Shown piece after piece: positions 15,225-24,391 of a DNA stretch of 64,000 bases (within the stretch, counting starts at the first letter, position 1; each line of letters starts with the position of its first letter). The notes beneath the pieces were generated by a model. The model saw only the letters and a program-made list of their open reading frames with translations. It made no database searches and was not told the DNA's origin. The stretch is taken from contig NZ_JOKH01000002.1 in NCBI RefSeq assembly GCF_000722635.1, positions 874,756 to 938,755 on the forward strand, read 5' to 3'. The position numbers and the translations under genes were made by a program. Origin of the DNA: Endozoicomonas numazuensis. GTDB lineage: Bacteria; Pseudomonadota; Gammaproteobacteria; Pseudomonadales; Endozoicomonadaceae.

Positions 15225-16544
15225 TTAATCAGCGGTCAACTGAAGAATAGCCATGTTTGAGTCTGTAGCCCCGAAAATGTACGCATAAGCAGACTTATCA
15301 TCATGGCTTTTGATCATCATGGCATAAGGGTGATTGATCACCTGCCCATGGTCGTCAGCAATCTTGGGGATAACTTTGATCAATTCAGGCTTTTTAGGGT
15401 CAGTCACATCCACTATGCCTAAAGTGCCAGGTACCGCTTCTTGTGGGAGGAAGGCAAAGTTATTCCATAACTTGACCCGATTCGCCTTGCTCAACTCAGG
15501 CTTGACCACCCGCGCTATTTCGACAGGATTAGCAGGTTCTGCCAGATCAAACACCAGCAAACCACCGGGACTTCCCCAGCCAGCGGAATAGAGCAGGTTA
15601 TTATATTCATCACGGGGTTCGATCATCGATACCATTTGATCATAATCCTTGTCATCCAGACTCTTAACTACTTTTAACTGCTTATGCCCAATCTGACTCA
15701 GATCGACCACAACCAGTTTTGAGCCGTGGAATGCGCCACAATAGGCATAGTGATCATGAATATAAATCCCCTCTGCACCCTCGCCGTCAGGCAAGGGACT
15801 AAAGCCCAGATCGACTTCAGCGATTTTGTCCGGATGTTCTGGATCAGTAATATCAATGGCAATAAGGCTGTGCCTTTGTGGCGAAGTCACCAATGCATAC
15901 TGTTTATCATCCGTGACATAAACTTTGACATGCAGTAGCTGCATAAAAGGAATGGAGATAAACCCGCCAATACTAAGGTTGCCCTTTTCAACCGGCTTGG
16001 CCGGATCTGAAACATCCAGAAGATGCACTGTTCCCGTATAAATAGAAAGGACGATCAATATATCTTTATATTTATCCTGCCCTTCCATGACGTTCTTCAG
16101 GTAAGGCCAGGCCACAAACTGGCTATTTGTTGAGTTGCCGACCGTTATGGCCAAAGGTGTACCTGCTGTTGGTAACTCAACATTATCCAGAGACTCTGGC
16201 TTCCAGCTGGAGAGGCGCTTGGGCTCTTCAGGCTTGGAGAGGTCAAAGATACTTAAACGACCATGATTACCCAATTCATCACTGCCTCTTGAAGTGGTAA
16301 AGAGCAGATTGGGATGATCAGAATAGCTTTTTGCCCGCGTCACATAGTTGGTATTGTCCTGATCCTGAATAATTTTCAGGACTTTGACATCGACATTCCG
16401 GGCATAGCTTTGATGACTACTCACAACCAGCCCAAGGGTGAGCGTCATCAACCCCCATATTCGGAACACCCCATGATGCTTTAATACCTTGAATAAATAA
16501 TGAAACTTGAGGAAAACCGTTTGGCAGTTCAGTGAGATATTCAC
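15225..16544 (-). CDS. exported LVIVD-repeat beta-propeller protein
   Basis: 439 residues. The GTG start is supported by GGAGG 8 nt upstream. A long N-terminal leader (about 48 residues, hydrophobic MTLTLGLVVSSHQSYA) should direct export. The mature part holds at least six LVIVD-type repeats: GRLSIFDLSKPEEPKRL, GTVHLLDVSDPAKPVEKG, HSLIAIDITDPEHPDKIA, SKLVVVDLSQIGHK, GGLLVFDLAEPANPVEIA and GTLGIVDVTDPKKPELIK. The D-x-[ST]-D-P-x-x-P pattern marks blades of a propeller of six or seven blades. Such proteins act outside the cytoplasm, usually in binding or adhesion; no enzyme motif is visible. It is inserted between ilvE and waaF, which are adjacent in Pseudomonas. Confidence 0.75.
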   Translation of the reverse strand: MNISLNCQTVFLKFHYLFKVLKHHGVFRIWGLMTLTLGLVVSSHQSYARNVDVKVLKIIQDQDNTNYVTRAKSYSDHPNLLFTTSRGSDELGNHGRLSIFDLSKPEEPKRLSSWKPESLDNVELPTAGTPLAITVGNSTNSQFVAWPYLKNVMEGQDKYKDILIVLSIYTGTVHLLDVSDPAKPVEKGNLSIGGFISIPFMQLLHVKVYVTDDKQYALVTSPQRHSLIAIDITDPEHPDKIAEVDLGFSPLPDGEGAEGIYIHDHYAYCGAFHGSKLVVVDLSQIGHKQLKVVKSLDDKDYDQMVSMIEPRDEYNNLLYSAGWGSPGGLLVFDLAEPANPVEIARVVKPELSKANRVKLWNNFAFLPQEAVPGTLGIVDVTDPKKPELIKVIPKIADDHGQVINHPYAMMIKSHDDKSAYAYIFGATDSNMAILQLTAD

Positions 16545-16967
16545 ATCAGTTGCCTCCAGCTAGGGAAGAGAAAAATGGCCAGCTTAGTATAGCGTCTTGA
16601 AAGTGGGTGATCGGAAAGAAAGAAGCACACTAGTACCAATATAACTTCAACAATTTTTGTCGACGTCAATCCAGCAGGGTGTCCATTTCGCTGGACTCCA
16701 AGCATCATTACATGTACAACCCCTCAGAGATCAGTAGGTAGATTGTGGCGATACGGCATTGGCGTATAATCTTCACCATACCTACTGTATGGAAAGGCTT
16801 GGCCCATAACGCTTTGAGTAAGTTATAGCCAAGTGTTTAAAACTGAACGCTTTCCAAACAACATAACTCTGCAATCGGTGACAGCTTGCTCTCACTGAGG
16901 GCGGTAGCGTGCCAAAATTTTAAGCAGCCACCCTCAAAAAGTGGCTGGAAACAGGAACTGCTGCAAC
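16545..16967. other. intergenic region upstream of waaF
   Basis: No supported gene. It carries the divergent start regions of the LVIVD protein gene and waaF, a likely sigma70 promoter (16743-16770), and a short 7-bp hairpin (16925-16931 with 16941-16947) just before the waaF start. Confidence 0.6.
16743..16770 (+). promoter_or_regulatory. likely promoter of the waaF operon
   Basis: TTGTGG (16743-16748), a 16-bp spacer, and a perfect TATAAT (16765-16770), about 200 bp before waaF. Confidence 0.5.
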
Positions 16968-18011
16968 GTGAAGTACTTGATTGTCGGTCCCTCCTGGGTG
17001 GGGGATATGGTGATGGCCCAGACCTTGTTCATTGCCCTGAAACGACAACATCCGGATGCCATCATTGATGTTCTGGCCCCGGCATGGAGCCGCCCTATTA
17101 TTGAGCGGATGCCTGAAGTTCGTAGCGGGATAGATATGCCTGTAGGACACGGCAGTCTGAATCTTGGTGTGCGCAGTAAAATAGCCAAAAACCTTAAAGC
17201 TGAAGGTTATGATAGAGCCATTCTTCTGCCTAACTCATTGAAGTCAGCCCTGATTCCTTTCCTTGCCGGAATTCCCGTAAGAACCGGTTGGCGGGGAGAA
17301 ATGAGATACGGGCTGCTCAATGACCTGAGAGTTTTAGATAAAGCACAATACCCTCTGATGGTTGAGCGCTTTATTGCTCTGGCTTACCCGGATAAATCCC
17401 CCTTACCATCACCTCTCCCAAAGCCATCACTGAATGTAGAAAGCGATAATGTTGTCAATGCATTACATCGCTATCAACTTTCTAAAGATTTACCCATCCT
17501 TGCTCTTTGTCCTGGTGCTGAATTCGGCCCTTCAAAACAGTGGCCAGCCGGTTATTACGGTGAAGTGGCTTTGACAATGATCCAGAAGGGCTGGCAAATA
17601 TGGCTATTCGGTTCAGAAAAAGATCAGCCTGTAACAAATGAAATCATGGGATATCTACCCAGGAACTTGCAGGAACGCTGCTTTAATCTCGCGGGGCAAA
17701 CCACTCTGGCCGATGCCGTTGACCTGATGTCTCAGGCCAGCGCGGTGGTTTCAAATGATTCTGGTCTTATGCATATTGCCGCAGCGCTTTCCCGACCATT
17801 AGTTGCTGTTTATGGCTCAACCACTGCTGCTCATACTCCTCCCATGAATGACAACAGTGAAACTCTCTGGCTGGGACTGGATTGCAGCCCTTGTTTCAAA
17901 CGTGAATGCCCACTGGAACACCTTAACTGCATGAAAAAGCTGGGACCGGAAATGGTGTTGGATGCCCTGGAACGTTTGTCTGGTGAACAGACTCTGGAGA
18001 TTCAGGGTTGA
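16968..18011 (+). CDS. waaF: ADP-heptose:LPS heptosyltransferase II
   Basis: GT9 enzyme that adds the second heptose to the LPS inner core at the cytoplasmic face of the inner membrane. The GTG at 16968 gives VKYLIVGPSWVGDMVMAQ, aligned with the N-terminus of E. coli WaaF; an earlier GTG at 16941 would add nine unrelated residues. Other family blocks: DVLAPAWSRPIIERMPEV, LPNSLKSALIPFLAGIP, RTGWRGEMRYGLLNDLRVLD, CPGAEFGPSKQWP and VSNDSGLMHIAAALSRP. First gene of waaF-waaC-waaG; its TGA overlaps the next start. Confidence 0.97.
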   Translation: MKYLIVGPSWVGDMVMAQTLFIALKRQHPDAIIDVLAPAWSRPIIERMPEVRSGIDMPVGHGSLNLGVRSKIAKNLKAEGYDRAILLPNSLKSALIPFLAGIPVRTGWRGEMRYGLLNDLRVLDKAQYPLMVERFIALAYPDKSPLPSPLPKPSLNVESDNVVNALHRYQLSKDLPILALCPGAEFGPSKQWPAGYYGEVALTMIQKGWQIWLFGSEKDQPVTNEIMGYLPRNLQERCFNLAGQTTLADAVDLMSQASAVVSNDSGLMHIAAALSRPLVAVYGSTTAAHTPPMNDNSETLWLGLDCSPCFKRECPLEHLNCMKKLGPEMVLDALERLSGEQTLEIQG

Positions 18012-19015
18012 GAGTGCTTATTGTTAAGACTACTTCTATGGGAGATGTTATTCATACTCTTCCCGCCCTCACCGATGCAGCTGCAGCTATCCCGGGCATT
18101 CGTTTTGACTGGGTAGTAGAAGAAGGATTTGCAGAAATCCCCCGCTGGCACCCTGCCGTTGATAAAGTCATACCAGTAGCCGTACGTCGGTGGCGAAAAT
18201 CGATCCTGAATACAGTGCGATCAGGAGAATGGCGCAGATTTCGAAAAGACCTTAAGGCCCGAGAATATGATGCAGTCATTGATGCTCAGGGCTTGCTGAA
18301 AAGCGCTCTGATTACCCGCATGGCAAAAGGTCCAAAATACGGGCTGGATAGAAACTCTGCCCGTGAGCCTGTCTCAGCAAAGCTCTACGATCACCCAAAA
18401 ACAGTTCCTTGGGGACAACATGCAGTAGAACGTGTCCGACAACTGTTTGCTCAAGCTTTAAACTATGAGCTGCCAGAGCAACCTGGACAATTTCTGCTCG
18501 ACAAATCCAGATTTGATAATGACATGGTAAACAACAAACCCTATATCATGTTTATCCACGGCACTACTTGGCCTACGAAGCACTGGCCAGAGGCCTACTG
18601 GTGTCAACTTGCCCAAAAAGCGGAAGCGGCAGGGCTTCATATTGTCATTCCATGGGGCAGTGAAAAAGAGAAAGAGCGCGCAAACTGTATCGCTAAAAGT
18701 TCAAACAGCATCGAAGTGTTACCCAGACTCAGTCTGGCAGGTATTGCTGGTGTCATAGCCAATGCCAAAGCGGTTGTTGCAGTAGATACAGGATTAGGCC
18801 ATTTGACAGCAGCTCTGGAAACACCTGCCGTTTCTCTTTACGGGCCTACTAATCCAGATCTTGTGGGTGCCTATGGAAAATCTCAGGTTCACTTGACCGT
18901 CAACCAATGTCCTAAGAGCCAGCTTCCGAAAGCAGACCCTGAAATCTTCACTCCTATGACACCGGATTATGTCTGGTCTTACCTGGAGAATATTCTTCAG
19001 GAGGGATCCTCATGA
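18008..19015 (+). CDS. waaC: ADP-heptose:LPS heptosyltransferase I
   Basis: GT9 enzyme that adds the first heptose to Kdo2-lipid A. 335 residues. The start is a TTG overlapping the waaF stop (TTGA), giving MRVLIVKTTSMGDVIHTLP, which matches the E. coli WaaC N-terminus. FDWVVEEGFAEIPRWHPAVD, VIDAQGLLKSALI, FIHGTTWPTKHWPE and VDTGLGHLTAALETP are characteristic blocks. The rare start codon and overlap suggest translational coupling to waaF. Its last codons overlap waaG (ATGA). Confidence 0.97.
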   Translation: MRVLIVKTTSMGDVIHTLPALTDAAAAIPGIRFDWVVEEGFAEIPRWHPAVDKVIPVAVRRWRKSILNTVRSGEWRRFRKDLKAREYDAVIDAQGLLKSALITRMAKGPKYGLDRNSAREPVSAKLYDHPKTVPWGQHAVERVRQLFAQALNYELPEQPGQFLLDKSRFDNDMVNNKPYIMFIHGTTWPTKHWPEAYWCQLAQKAEAAGLHIVIPWGSEKEKERANCIAKSSNSIEVLPRLSLAGIAGVIANAKAVVAVDTGLGHLTAALETPAVSLYGPTNPDLVGAYGKSQVHLTVNQCPKSQLPKADPEIFTPMTPDYVWSYLENILQEGSS

Positions 19016-20154
19016 CTCTGGCTTTTGCCCTGTATAAATACTTCCCTTTTGGTGGGTTACAAAGGGACTTTTTAAGAATTGCGCTCGAATGCCAGAAAAG
19101 AGGACACAATATCCTCGTTTTCACTACCAGCTGGCAGGGTGATCAGCCTGATGGCTTTGATATCCGCTTTCTGGAAGTAAGTGGCAACTCAAATCATGTC
19201 CGGATGCTGAATTTTCAACAACAAATCAGCAGTACTTTAAAGAATCAGCCAAAAGTAGCCCTGGTAGGATTTAATAAACTGCCAGGACTGGATATCTATT
19301 ATGCGGCAGATACCTGTTATCTAGATAAAGCTCAATCGAAAGGCTGGTTATACCGACTGACATCACGCTTTCGTTATTACAAAGCATTTGAAGAAGCCGT
19401 ATTCTCTCAACAAAGCCATACTGTCTCCCTCCTGATATCAGCCTTGCAAAAGCCTGTTTTCCAGCAGTATTACCACACCCCTGACGAACGCATTCATTTG
19501 CTTCCCCCCGGCATCTCAAGAGATAGATGCCGACCTGATAATGCTGAAGCAATAAGAATGGATTTCAGAAAAGAGTTTGGACTCACGAATGAGGATAAAC
19601 TGATCTTGATGGTAGGCTCTGGATTCAGAACCAAAGGTTTAGACCGGGCTATCAAGGCTGTCGCCTCACTACCGAGCTCTTTGAAACAAAAAACCCGGTT
19701 CTTTGTAATCGGTCAGGACAAACAAAAACCCTTTGCCTCCCTGGCCAGGCAGGCAGGTATTCAAAATCAGTTGCATTTTTTTGCCGGTCGCGACGATGTT
19801 CCCCGCTTCCTGTTAGGTGCCGACTTGCTGATTCATCCTGCTTATAACGAAAATACCGGCACCGTCCTTCTTGAAGCTCTGGTAGCAGGATTACCTGTAC
19901 TAACTACCGATGTTTGTGGCTATGCGCACTATATCAATGACGCCAATTCTGGAACTGTAGTACAAAGCCCTTTTGCACAAGAGGCTCTTAATCAGTCTTT
20001 GTCCACAATGCTTACTTCGAAGACTTGGCAAGCATGGCAAAATAACGCCATCGCATTCAGTCATCAAGAAGATCTGTACAGCATGCCAGAACGTGCTACC
20101 GATATCATTATTGAACAAGCTCAACAAAAATCTGACCATGCTTCTTTTCTATGA
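19012..20154 (+). CDS. waaG: LPS core glucosyltransferase I
   Basis: GT4 enzyme that adds the first outer-core hexose to heptose II. 380 residues starting MTLAFALYKYFPFGGLQRDF, a WaaG hallmark. VGFNKLPGLDIYYAADTCY, LLPPGISRDR, LHFFAGRDDVPRFLLGADLL and the nucleotide-sugar motif ENTGTVLLEALVAGLPVLTT are present. The start overlaps the waaC stop by ATGA. The name is by similarity to enterobacterial WaaG; the sugar donor could differ. Confidence 0.95.
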   Translation: MTLAFALYKYFPFGGLQRDFLRIALECQKRGHNILVFTTSWQGDQPDGFDIRFLEVSGNSNHVRMLNFQQQISSTLKNQPKVALVGFNKLPGLDIYYAADTCYLDKAQSKGWLYRLTSRFRYYKAFEEAVFSQQSHTVSLLISALQKPVFQQYYHTPDERIHLLPPGISRDRCRPDNAEAIRMDFRKEFGLTNEDKLILMVGSGFRTKGLDRAIKAVASLPSSLKQKTRFFVIGQDKQKPFASLARQAGIQNQLHFFAGRDDVPRFLLGADLLIHPAYNENTGTVLLEALVAGLPVLTTDVCGYAHYINDANSGTVVQSPFAQEALNQSLSTMLTSKTWQAWQNNAIAFSHQEDLYSMPERATDIIIEQAQQKSDHASFL

Positions 20155-20189
20155 ACCTTCCAACCTAAAGACAATAGGAGTCAAAATGT

Positions 20190-20909
20190 GTGAGTATGCA
20201 CACTAAAAAGATTCATTACTGCTGGTTTGGCGGGCCCCTCCCAAAACAAGAACAAGCCTTTATTAAAGAGTGGCAGACTGCCTTTCCTGATTATGAAGTC
20301 ATCCATTGGAATGAAGACAACATTCCCAGAGGTCATCCATATCTTGAAAGCATGCTAAAAAACTGCCAATGGGCCTTTCTTGCTGATTACGTCCGCCTTT
20401 ATGCTCTCTACCATCACGGTGGTATCTATTTCGATACAGATATTGAAGTTAAACAGAATTTTGAACACGAACTGCAAGACGATACCAGCTGTCTGTTTGG
20501 ATTTGAATCCGACGAAACCCATCGCAGGTGCTACGTAGGAACTGCAGTGATTGCTGCAAAAAAACAAGATCCTTTCATCAAAATTTTTATGGATCAGTAT
20601 GATATAGGGCTCGCCAAACGAGTCCTCCGAAAGGACCACCTAACTGGCCCTAAGTTACTGACCCGATTATTACAGGCAAAAGGGCTTAACAGGGCTACGA
20701 CCCAGAAGATTGACGGGATAAAACTGCTCAACAGGGCGTTAATGTACCCGGATCAGAGCAGTCCTTATGAGACTGAGCATTGTTACACCATCCATCATGA
20801 AGCAGGTTCCTGGGTACTCCCTTCAAGTACAAGGTCCCTCAAAGAAAAGTTTTTCAAAAAAAAGAGAAAGCTTTCTGACTGGTTCGACAATTCCTTCAAA
20901 TCCCGCTGA
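20190..20909 (+). CDS. GT32-like sugar transferase (DXD type)
   Basis: 239 residues resembling the glycosyltransferases with a DXD motif found in capsule and LPS loci. FLADYVRLYALYHHGGIYFD is followed by TDIEV, giving the metal-binding D-x-D. IHYCWFGGPLP at the N-terminus and HHEAGSW near the end are typical. AGGAG lies 9 nt before the GTG start at 20190, which is preferred over the ATG at 20196. It ends in a Lys-rich tail. It sits 35 bp after waaG and before the core kinases, so it probably adds a sugar to the core; donor and acceptor are unknown. Confidence 0.85.
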   Translation: MSMHTKKIHYCWFGGPLPKQEQAFIKEWQTAFPDYEVIHWNEDNIPRGHPYLESMLKNCQWAFLADYVRLYALYHHGGIYFDTDIEVKQNFEHELQDDTSCLFGFESDETHRRCYVGTAVIAAKKQDPFIKIFMDQYDIGLAKRVLRKDHLTGPKLLTRLLQAKGLNRATTQKIDGIKLLNRALMYPDQSSPYETEHCYTIHHEAGSWVLPSSTRSLKEKFFKKKRKLSDWFDNSFKSR

Positions 20910-20942
20910 TGACTTTTCCCCGGATACTGAATTCCAAGCCTT

Positions 20943-21752
20943 ATGCTTTACCTTAGAGATGATTTTAAAAAAGCCTGGCAGGGTAAAGACCCGCAAACAC
21001 TGTTGGAAACAATGGATGGCGAGGTCTACAGAGCCCTTGAAGCTCGACGCACTTTTCGATTTGAACTGAACGGTAAAGGCTACTTTGCCAAAGTTCATGG
21101 TGGCGTGGGCTGGTATGAAATTCTGGAAAACTTTCTGCACCTGCGTAAACCCGTTCTGGGTGCCCGGCATGAATGGGAAGCTCTGAACAAACTCCATGAG
21201 GTTGGCATTGATACCATGACGCCCGTGGCTTACGGAGAAACCGGTAATAACCCTGCCACTTTGCGCTCTTTTCTGGTGACAGAGGAGCTTGCGGATATGG
21301 TGACTCTGGAAGATTTTTGTGAGCAATGGAAGAACCATCCGCCCTCTTTTCGATTGAAGCAAGCCATCACTTTGAAGTTGGCTGAAATCAGCAAAAAACT
21401 CCATGACCATGGCATCAATCATCGTGATTACTATCTCTGTCACTTCATGATGCCCAACACTGACACCCCTGACCCAGAATGCCTGAAATTCTATTTGATC
21501 GACCTTCATCGCGCTCAAATCCGGGATGAGATACCCGACCGTTGGCGATTAAAGGACCTTTCGGGCCTGTATTTTTCAGCCATGGATTACGGCATCACAC
21601 GGAATGATATTTTTCGTTTTCTAAAAGCCTATACCGGGCTGCCTCTTAGAGACACATTAAAAAAGCACAACACCATACTCGAACAAATTGAAAGAAAAGC
21701 AGTAAAACTGTACCAACGAATGGAACGCAAAGCGGGACAAGGCGGCTATTAA
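20943..21752 (+). CDS. waaP: LPS core heptose I kinase
   Basis: Phosphorylates the first heptose of the inner core, which stabilises the outer membrane through cation bridges. 269 residues with the WaaP blocks FELNGKGYFAKVHGGVGWYE (ATP-binding lysine), GARHEWEALNKLHEVGI, the catalytic loop INHRDYYLCHFM and metal-binding LIDLHRAQIR. It follows the GT32-like gene and precedes two further kinase-fold genes, as waaP does in the Pseudomonas core locus. Confidence 0.94.
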   Translation: MLYLRDDFKKAWQGKDPQTLLETMDGEVYRALEARRTFRFELNGKGYFAKVHGGVGWYEILENFLHLRKPVLGARHEWEALNKLHEVGIDTMTPVAYGETGNNPATLRSFLVTEELADMVTLEDFCEQWKNHPPSFRLKQAITLKLAEISKKLHDHGINHRDYYLCHFMMPNTDTPDPECLKFYLIDLHRAQIRDEIPDRWRLKDLSGLYFSAMDYGITRNDIFRFLKAYTGLPLRDTLKKHNTILEQIERKAVKLYQRMERKAGQGGY

Positions 21753-21767
21753 GCCTCAAAAATAAAC

Positions 21768-22532
21768 ATGCAAATACCTTTTTTGATGTCGTCCAGTTGG
21801 ACGCTGATAGAGTCCTATAAGAATACCCCTGTCGGTAAAGCTGTCTCTACATTAGAAAGCACCTTTGCCATGGAGGGGGTAGAGATTACCCGGGATATCA
21901 TCAGTTCCATGAGCCGCACCCAGATCGATGGTAAAGGATACTATCTAAAGCGATATACCGGAGGAGGCAAAAACCTTCGCCGGTACATTGGCAGAAGTCG
22001 TATTCGGGGAGAATGGGAAAGCATGCTGTTTTTCCATGAAAACGGTATTCCAGCGGCAAAAGTGGTCGCGTTTGGGCAAGATATTCAGTGGGGCATCATG
22101 ACTCGTGGTGCCTTGGTCACAGAAGAAGCGCCAAACACTCTGGATCTTCGCCAAATGGTCAGGGACAGTATCCCCTGGCTGAAAGACAGAAACTGGATAG
22201 CAAAGGTCATTGAACAACTGGCTCCAGCGGTCAAAACCATGCACAGTCAGAGCTTTATTCATACCGACTTGAAATGGCGCAATATCCTGGTCACCCAGGA
22301 AAAAAACCCGGAGATCTGCTTCATTGATTGCCCTGCCGGACAGAAAGTTCTGCCTTTTTTTATTGAACGGGGCATTATTAAAGACCTCGCTTGTCTTGAT
22401 AAGATGGGTAAACAACACCTCTCACGCACTCAGCGTCTGAAGTTTTATTTACTCTATTGCGGTGGCCAGTTGAAGCCAAGTGACAAGGTGCGTATCCGGA
22501 AGATTCTGAACTTTTTTGAAGGCAGAGAATAA
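21768..22532 (+). CDS. LPS kinase family protein (second of the cluster)
   Basis: 254 residues with the Kdo/WaaP kinase fold: a lysine in YYLKRYTGGGKNLRRYIG, RIRGEWESMLFFHENGIP, the catalytic loop FIHTDLKWRNILV and metal-binding FIDCPAG. In Pseudomonas the genes after waaP encode core kinases of this kind, and this one probably phosphorylates another core position. Exact substrate not determined. It starts 16 bp after waaP, and its stop lies just before the next ATG. Confidence 0.85.
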   Translation: MQIPFLMSSSWTLIESYKNTPVGKAVSTLESTFAMEGVEITRDIISSMSRTQIDGKGYYLKRYTGGGKNLRRYIGRSRIRGEWESMLFFHENGIPAAKVVAFGQDIQWGIMTRGALVTEEAPNTLDLRQMVRDSIPWLKDRNWIAKVIEQLAPAVKTMHSQSFIHTDLKWRNILVTQEKNPEICFIDCPAGQKVLPFFIERGIIKDLACLDKMGKQHLSRTQRLKFYLLYCGGQLKPSDKVRIRKILNFFEGRE

Positions 22533-22533
22533 T

Positions 22534-23463
22534 ATGCCTGACGCATTCCTTCAAAAATGGCAAACACTGAACACCCATCAAGACAGATCCGCCTTCATTC
22601 ATCAGGCTCTTTCTGACAAAGAATCACCCAATAGCTTTGCCAGACTTATGCCAAAGTTTGATCGCCTGCTTGAAGAGAATCAGGCGCCACCTGAACTGCT
22701 CAATGCAGTACAGCGTGTTCGTAAGCAGCAAGAGCTAAAGCTGGAAGACTGTCTGAAGCCTAGACGGGGGTTTACCTGCCAAAAAAGCTGGGACCAGCTG
22801 GTCATTACTGACCAGAGAGATGAGTGCCCGGAGCTTTCAAATATCATCAATCATCCAGACACCTTCATTCAGCAAGGCAAGATTATAAAGTCAGGAAAAG
22901 CAACGACTGTTGCTATTATTTCATCCGGTCAAAAGCAGTATTTCATCAAAAGGTACAACCCCAAAGGCTTTCTTTATAGCCTGACCCGTAGCCTGATTCC
23001 GTCACGAGCAGCAGTGACCTGGCATGCTGCTCAGCTATTGGAAAGTATTGGAATTCCTACGGCACGACCGGTAGCTTTGCTGGAAAAACGCTGGGGGCCC
23101 TTTAAGCAAACCAGTTATGTAATCCATGAGTACATAGACAGTATTCATGCCATGAAATACTTTGCAGAAGGGGCAAATCCCCAACCAGAATGGAAAGAGG
23201 CTGCAAAAGAAATCAGTGATATTCTTTATACACTAAAGCGTTCAATGATCATTCATGGCGACCTGAAAGCCCATAATTTCATTATCCAAAATCATCATGC
23301 TTACTTGATTGACCTTGACTCATTACAATCTTTTCAATCAGTTAGCCATTTTTCCAAAAAACGTTCTAAAGACTTGGAACGTTTTCAGCGAAACTGGAAC
23401 GAAGAGCCTGAAATAAAATTACTATTTTCAAGACTAGATAAAGAGCTTCGTGATTATGCATGA
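22534..23463 (+). CDS. LPS kinase family protein (third of the cluster)
   Basis: 309 residues from the ATG at 22534. The N-terminal 90 residues are helical and not kinase-like; the kinase domain follows, with YFIKRYNPKGFLYSLTRSL, the catalytic loop IIHGDLKAHNFII and metal-binding LIDLDSL. It resembles the larger kinase of the Pseudomonas core locus. Role in core phosphorylation is inferred. The last codons overlap the next gene, so it is probably translated with it. Confidence 0.82.
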   Translation: MPDAFLQKWQTLNTHQDRSAFIHQALSDKESPNSFARLMPKFDRLLEENQAPPELLNAVQRVRKQQELKLEDCLKPRRGFTCQKSWDQLVITDQRDECPELSNIINHPDTFIQQGKIIKSGKATTVAIISSGQKQYFIKRYNPKGFLYSLTRSLIPSRAAVTWHAAQLLESIGIPTARPVALLEKRWGPFKQTSYVIHEYIDSIHAMKYFAEGANPQPEWKEAAKEISDILYTLKRSMIIHGDLKAHNFIIQNHHAYLIDLDSLQSFQSVSHFSKKRSKDLERFQRNWNEEPEIKLLFSRLDKELRDYA

Positions 23464-24391
23464 GAGAAAAAAACCTAGTGAGAAGCCTCTTTTCAGTATA
23501 ATTATTCCGGCTTATAACTATGCACACACACTTGAAAGAGCTATTCGATCCGTATTAAATCAAAACTCAAACAAATTTGAGCTACTAGTAATCAATGATG
23601 GTTCTAAAGATAACACTACTGAGACTCTAAAGGGATTACAAAAAAAATTAACTGATACATTTCGAGTCATTAATCAATGCAATAAAGGTCAGTCTGCTGT
23701 CAGAAATTTGGGTATAAAGGAAACTTCTGGTGAATATCTTATATTTCTAGATGCAGATGATGAGCTAGCAGAAAATGCGCTAAAAAATCTCGAGACATTT
23801 ATCAAAGAACACAAAAATACTGATGTTATCATCGGTGCACACATTTCAGTAACACCAGAAGGAATACAGCGATACCGACCTAGGCTCCCTTTACCACTAG
23901 ACCCAGAAGAAAGATTTAAGAAGTACTTGATTAAAGATGAGATTCCCGTTTCTCACGGAGCATCAATGATGCATCGTCGTGTATTTGATCAATACGAGTA
24001 CCCGGAACACTTTCGATGTGTTGAGGACATTCCTGTGTTTGCTTATGTGCTAGCCAATTTTAATTGCCTAGCACTTAACAAGCCAATAGCTAAAATACAC
24101 AAACATTCAGCTAGTATGAGACATAATGTAGACAGAGATCTATCTATTGGACTTGAGCTTGTCGATGAAATATTTTCAAATGGTAGGATTCCAGAGAACA
24201 TGATGAAGTACAAATCAAGTTATACTGTACTACGCCTATTATCTCTATCTAGATCTCTATATGCAGCAGGCAGATATAACGAATCCATCTCTTACTATTG
24301 CAATGCAATTAAATTGTCACCTTCAGCCCTACTACACTTGTCGTCCCTAAGAAAAGCCATCCGTTCAGTAATATATTATATATTCAAGTAA
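23456..24391 (+). CDS. glycosyltransferase family 2
   Basis: About 311 residues. GT-A fold blocks: FSIIIPAYNYAHTLERAIRS, LLVINDGSKDNT, NKGQSAVRNLG, and the metal-binding D-x-D in YLIFLDADDELAEN. It starts at the ATG at 23456 (or GTG 23450), overlapping the kinase gene. The gene is noticeably richer in A and T than the waa genes before it, which suggests separate acquisition. Sugar and acceptor unknown; likely core or O-chain assembly. Confidence 0.85.
   Translation: MHERKKPSEKPLFSIIIPAYNYAHTLERAIRSVLNQNSNKFELLVINDGSKDNTTETLKGLQKKLTDTFRVINQCNKGQSAVRNLGIKETSGEYLIFLDADDELAENALKNLETFIKEHKNTDVIIGAHISVTPEGIQRYRPRLPLPLDPEERFKKYLIKDEIPVSHGASMMHRRVFDQYEYPEHFRCVEDIPVFAYVLANFNCLALNKPIAKIHKHSASMRHNVDRDLSIGLELVDEIFSNGRIPENMMKYKSSYTVLRLLSLSRSLYAAGRYNESISYYCNAIKLSPSALLHLSSLRKAIRSVIYYIFK

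Noticed and set aside
20823-21518. 231-codon open frame antisense to waaP
   Set aside because: It overlaps the strongly supported waaP frame and has no ribosome binding site or domain.
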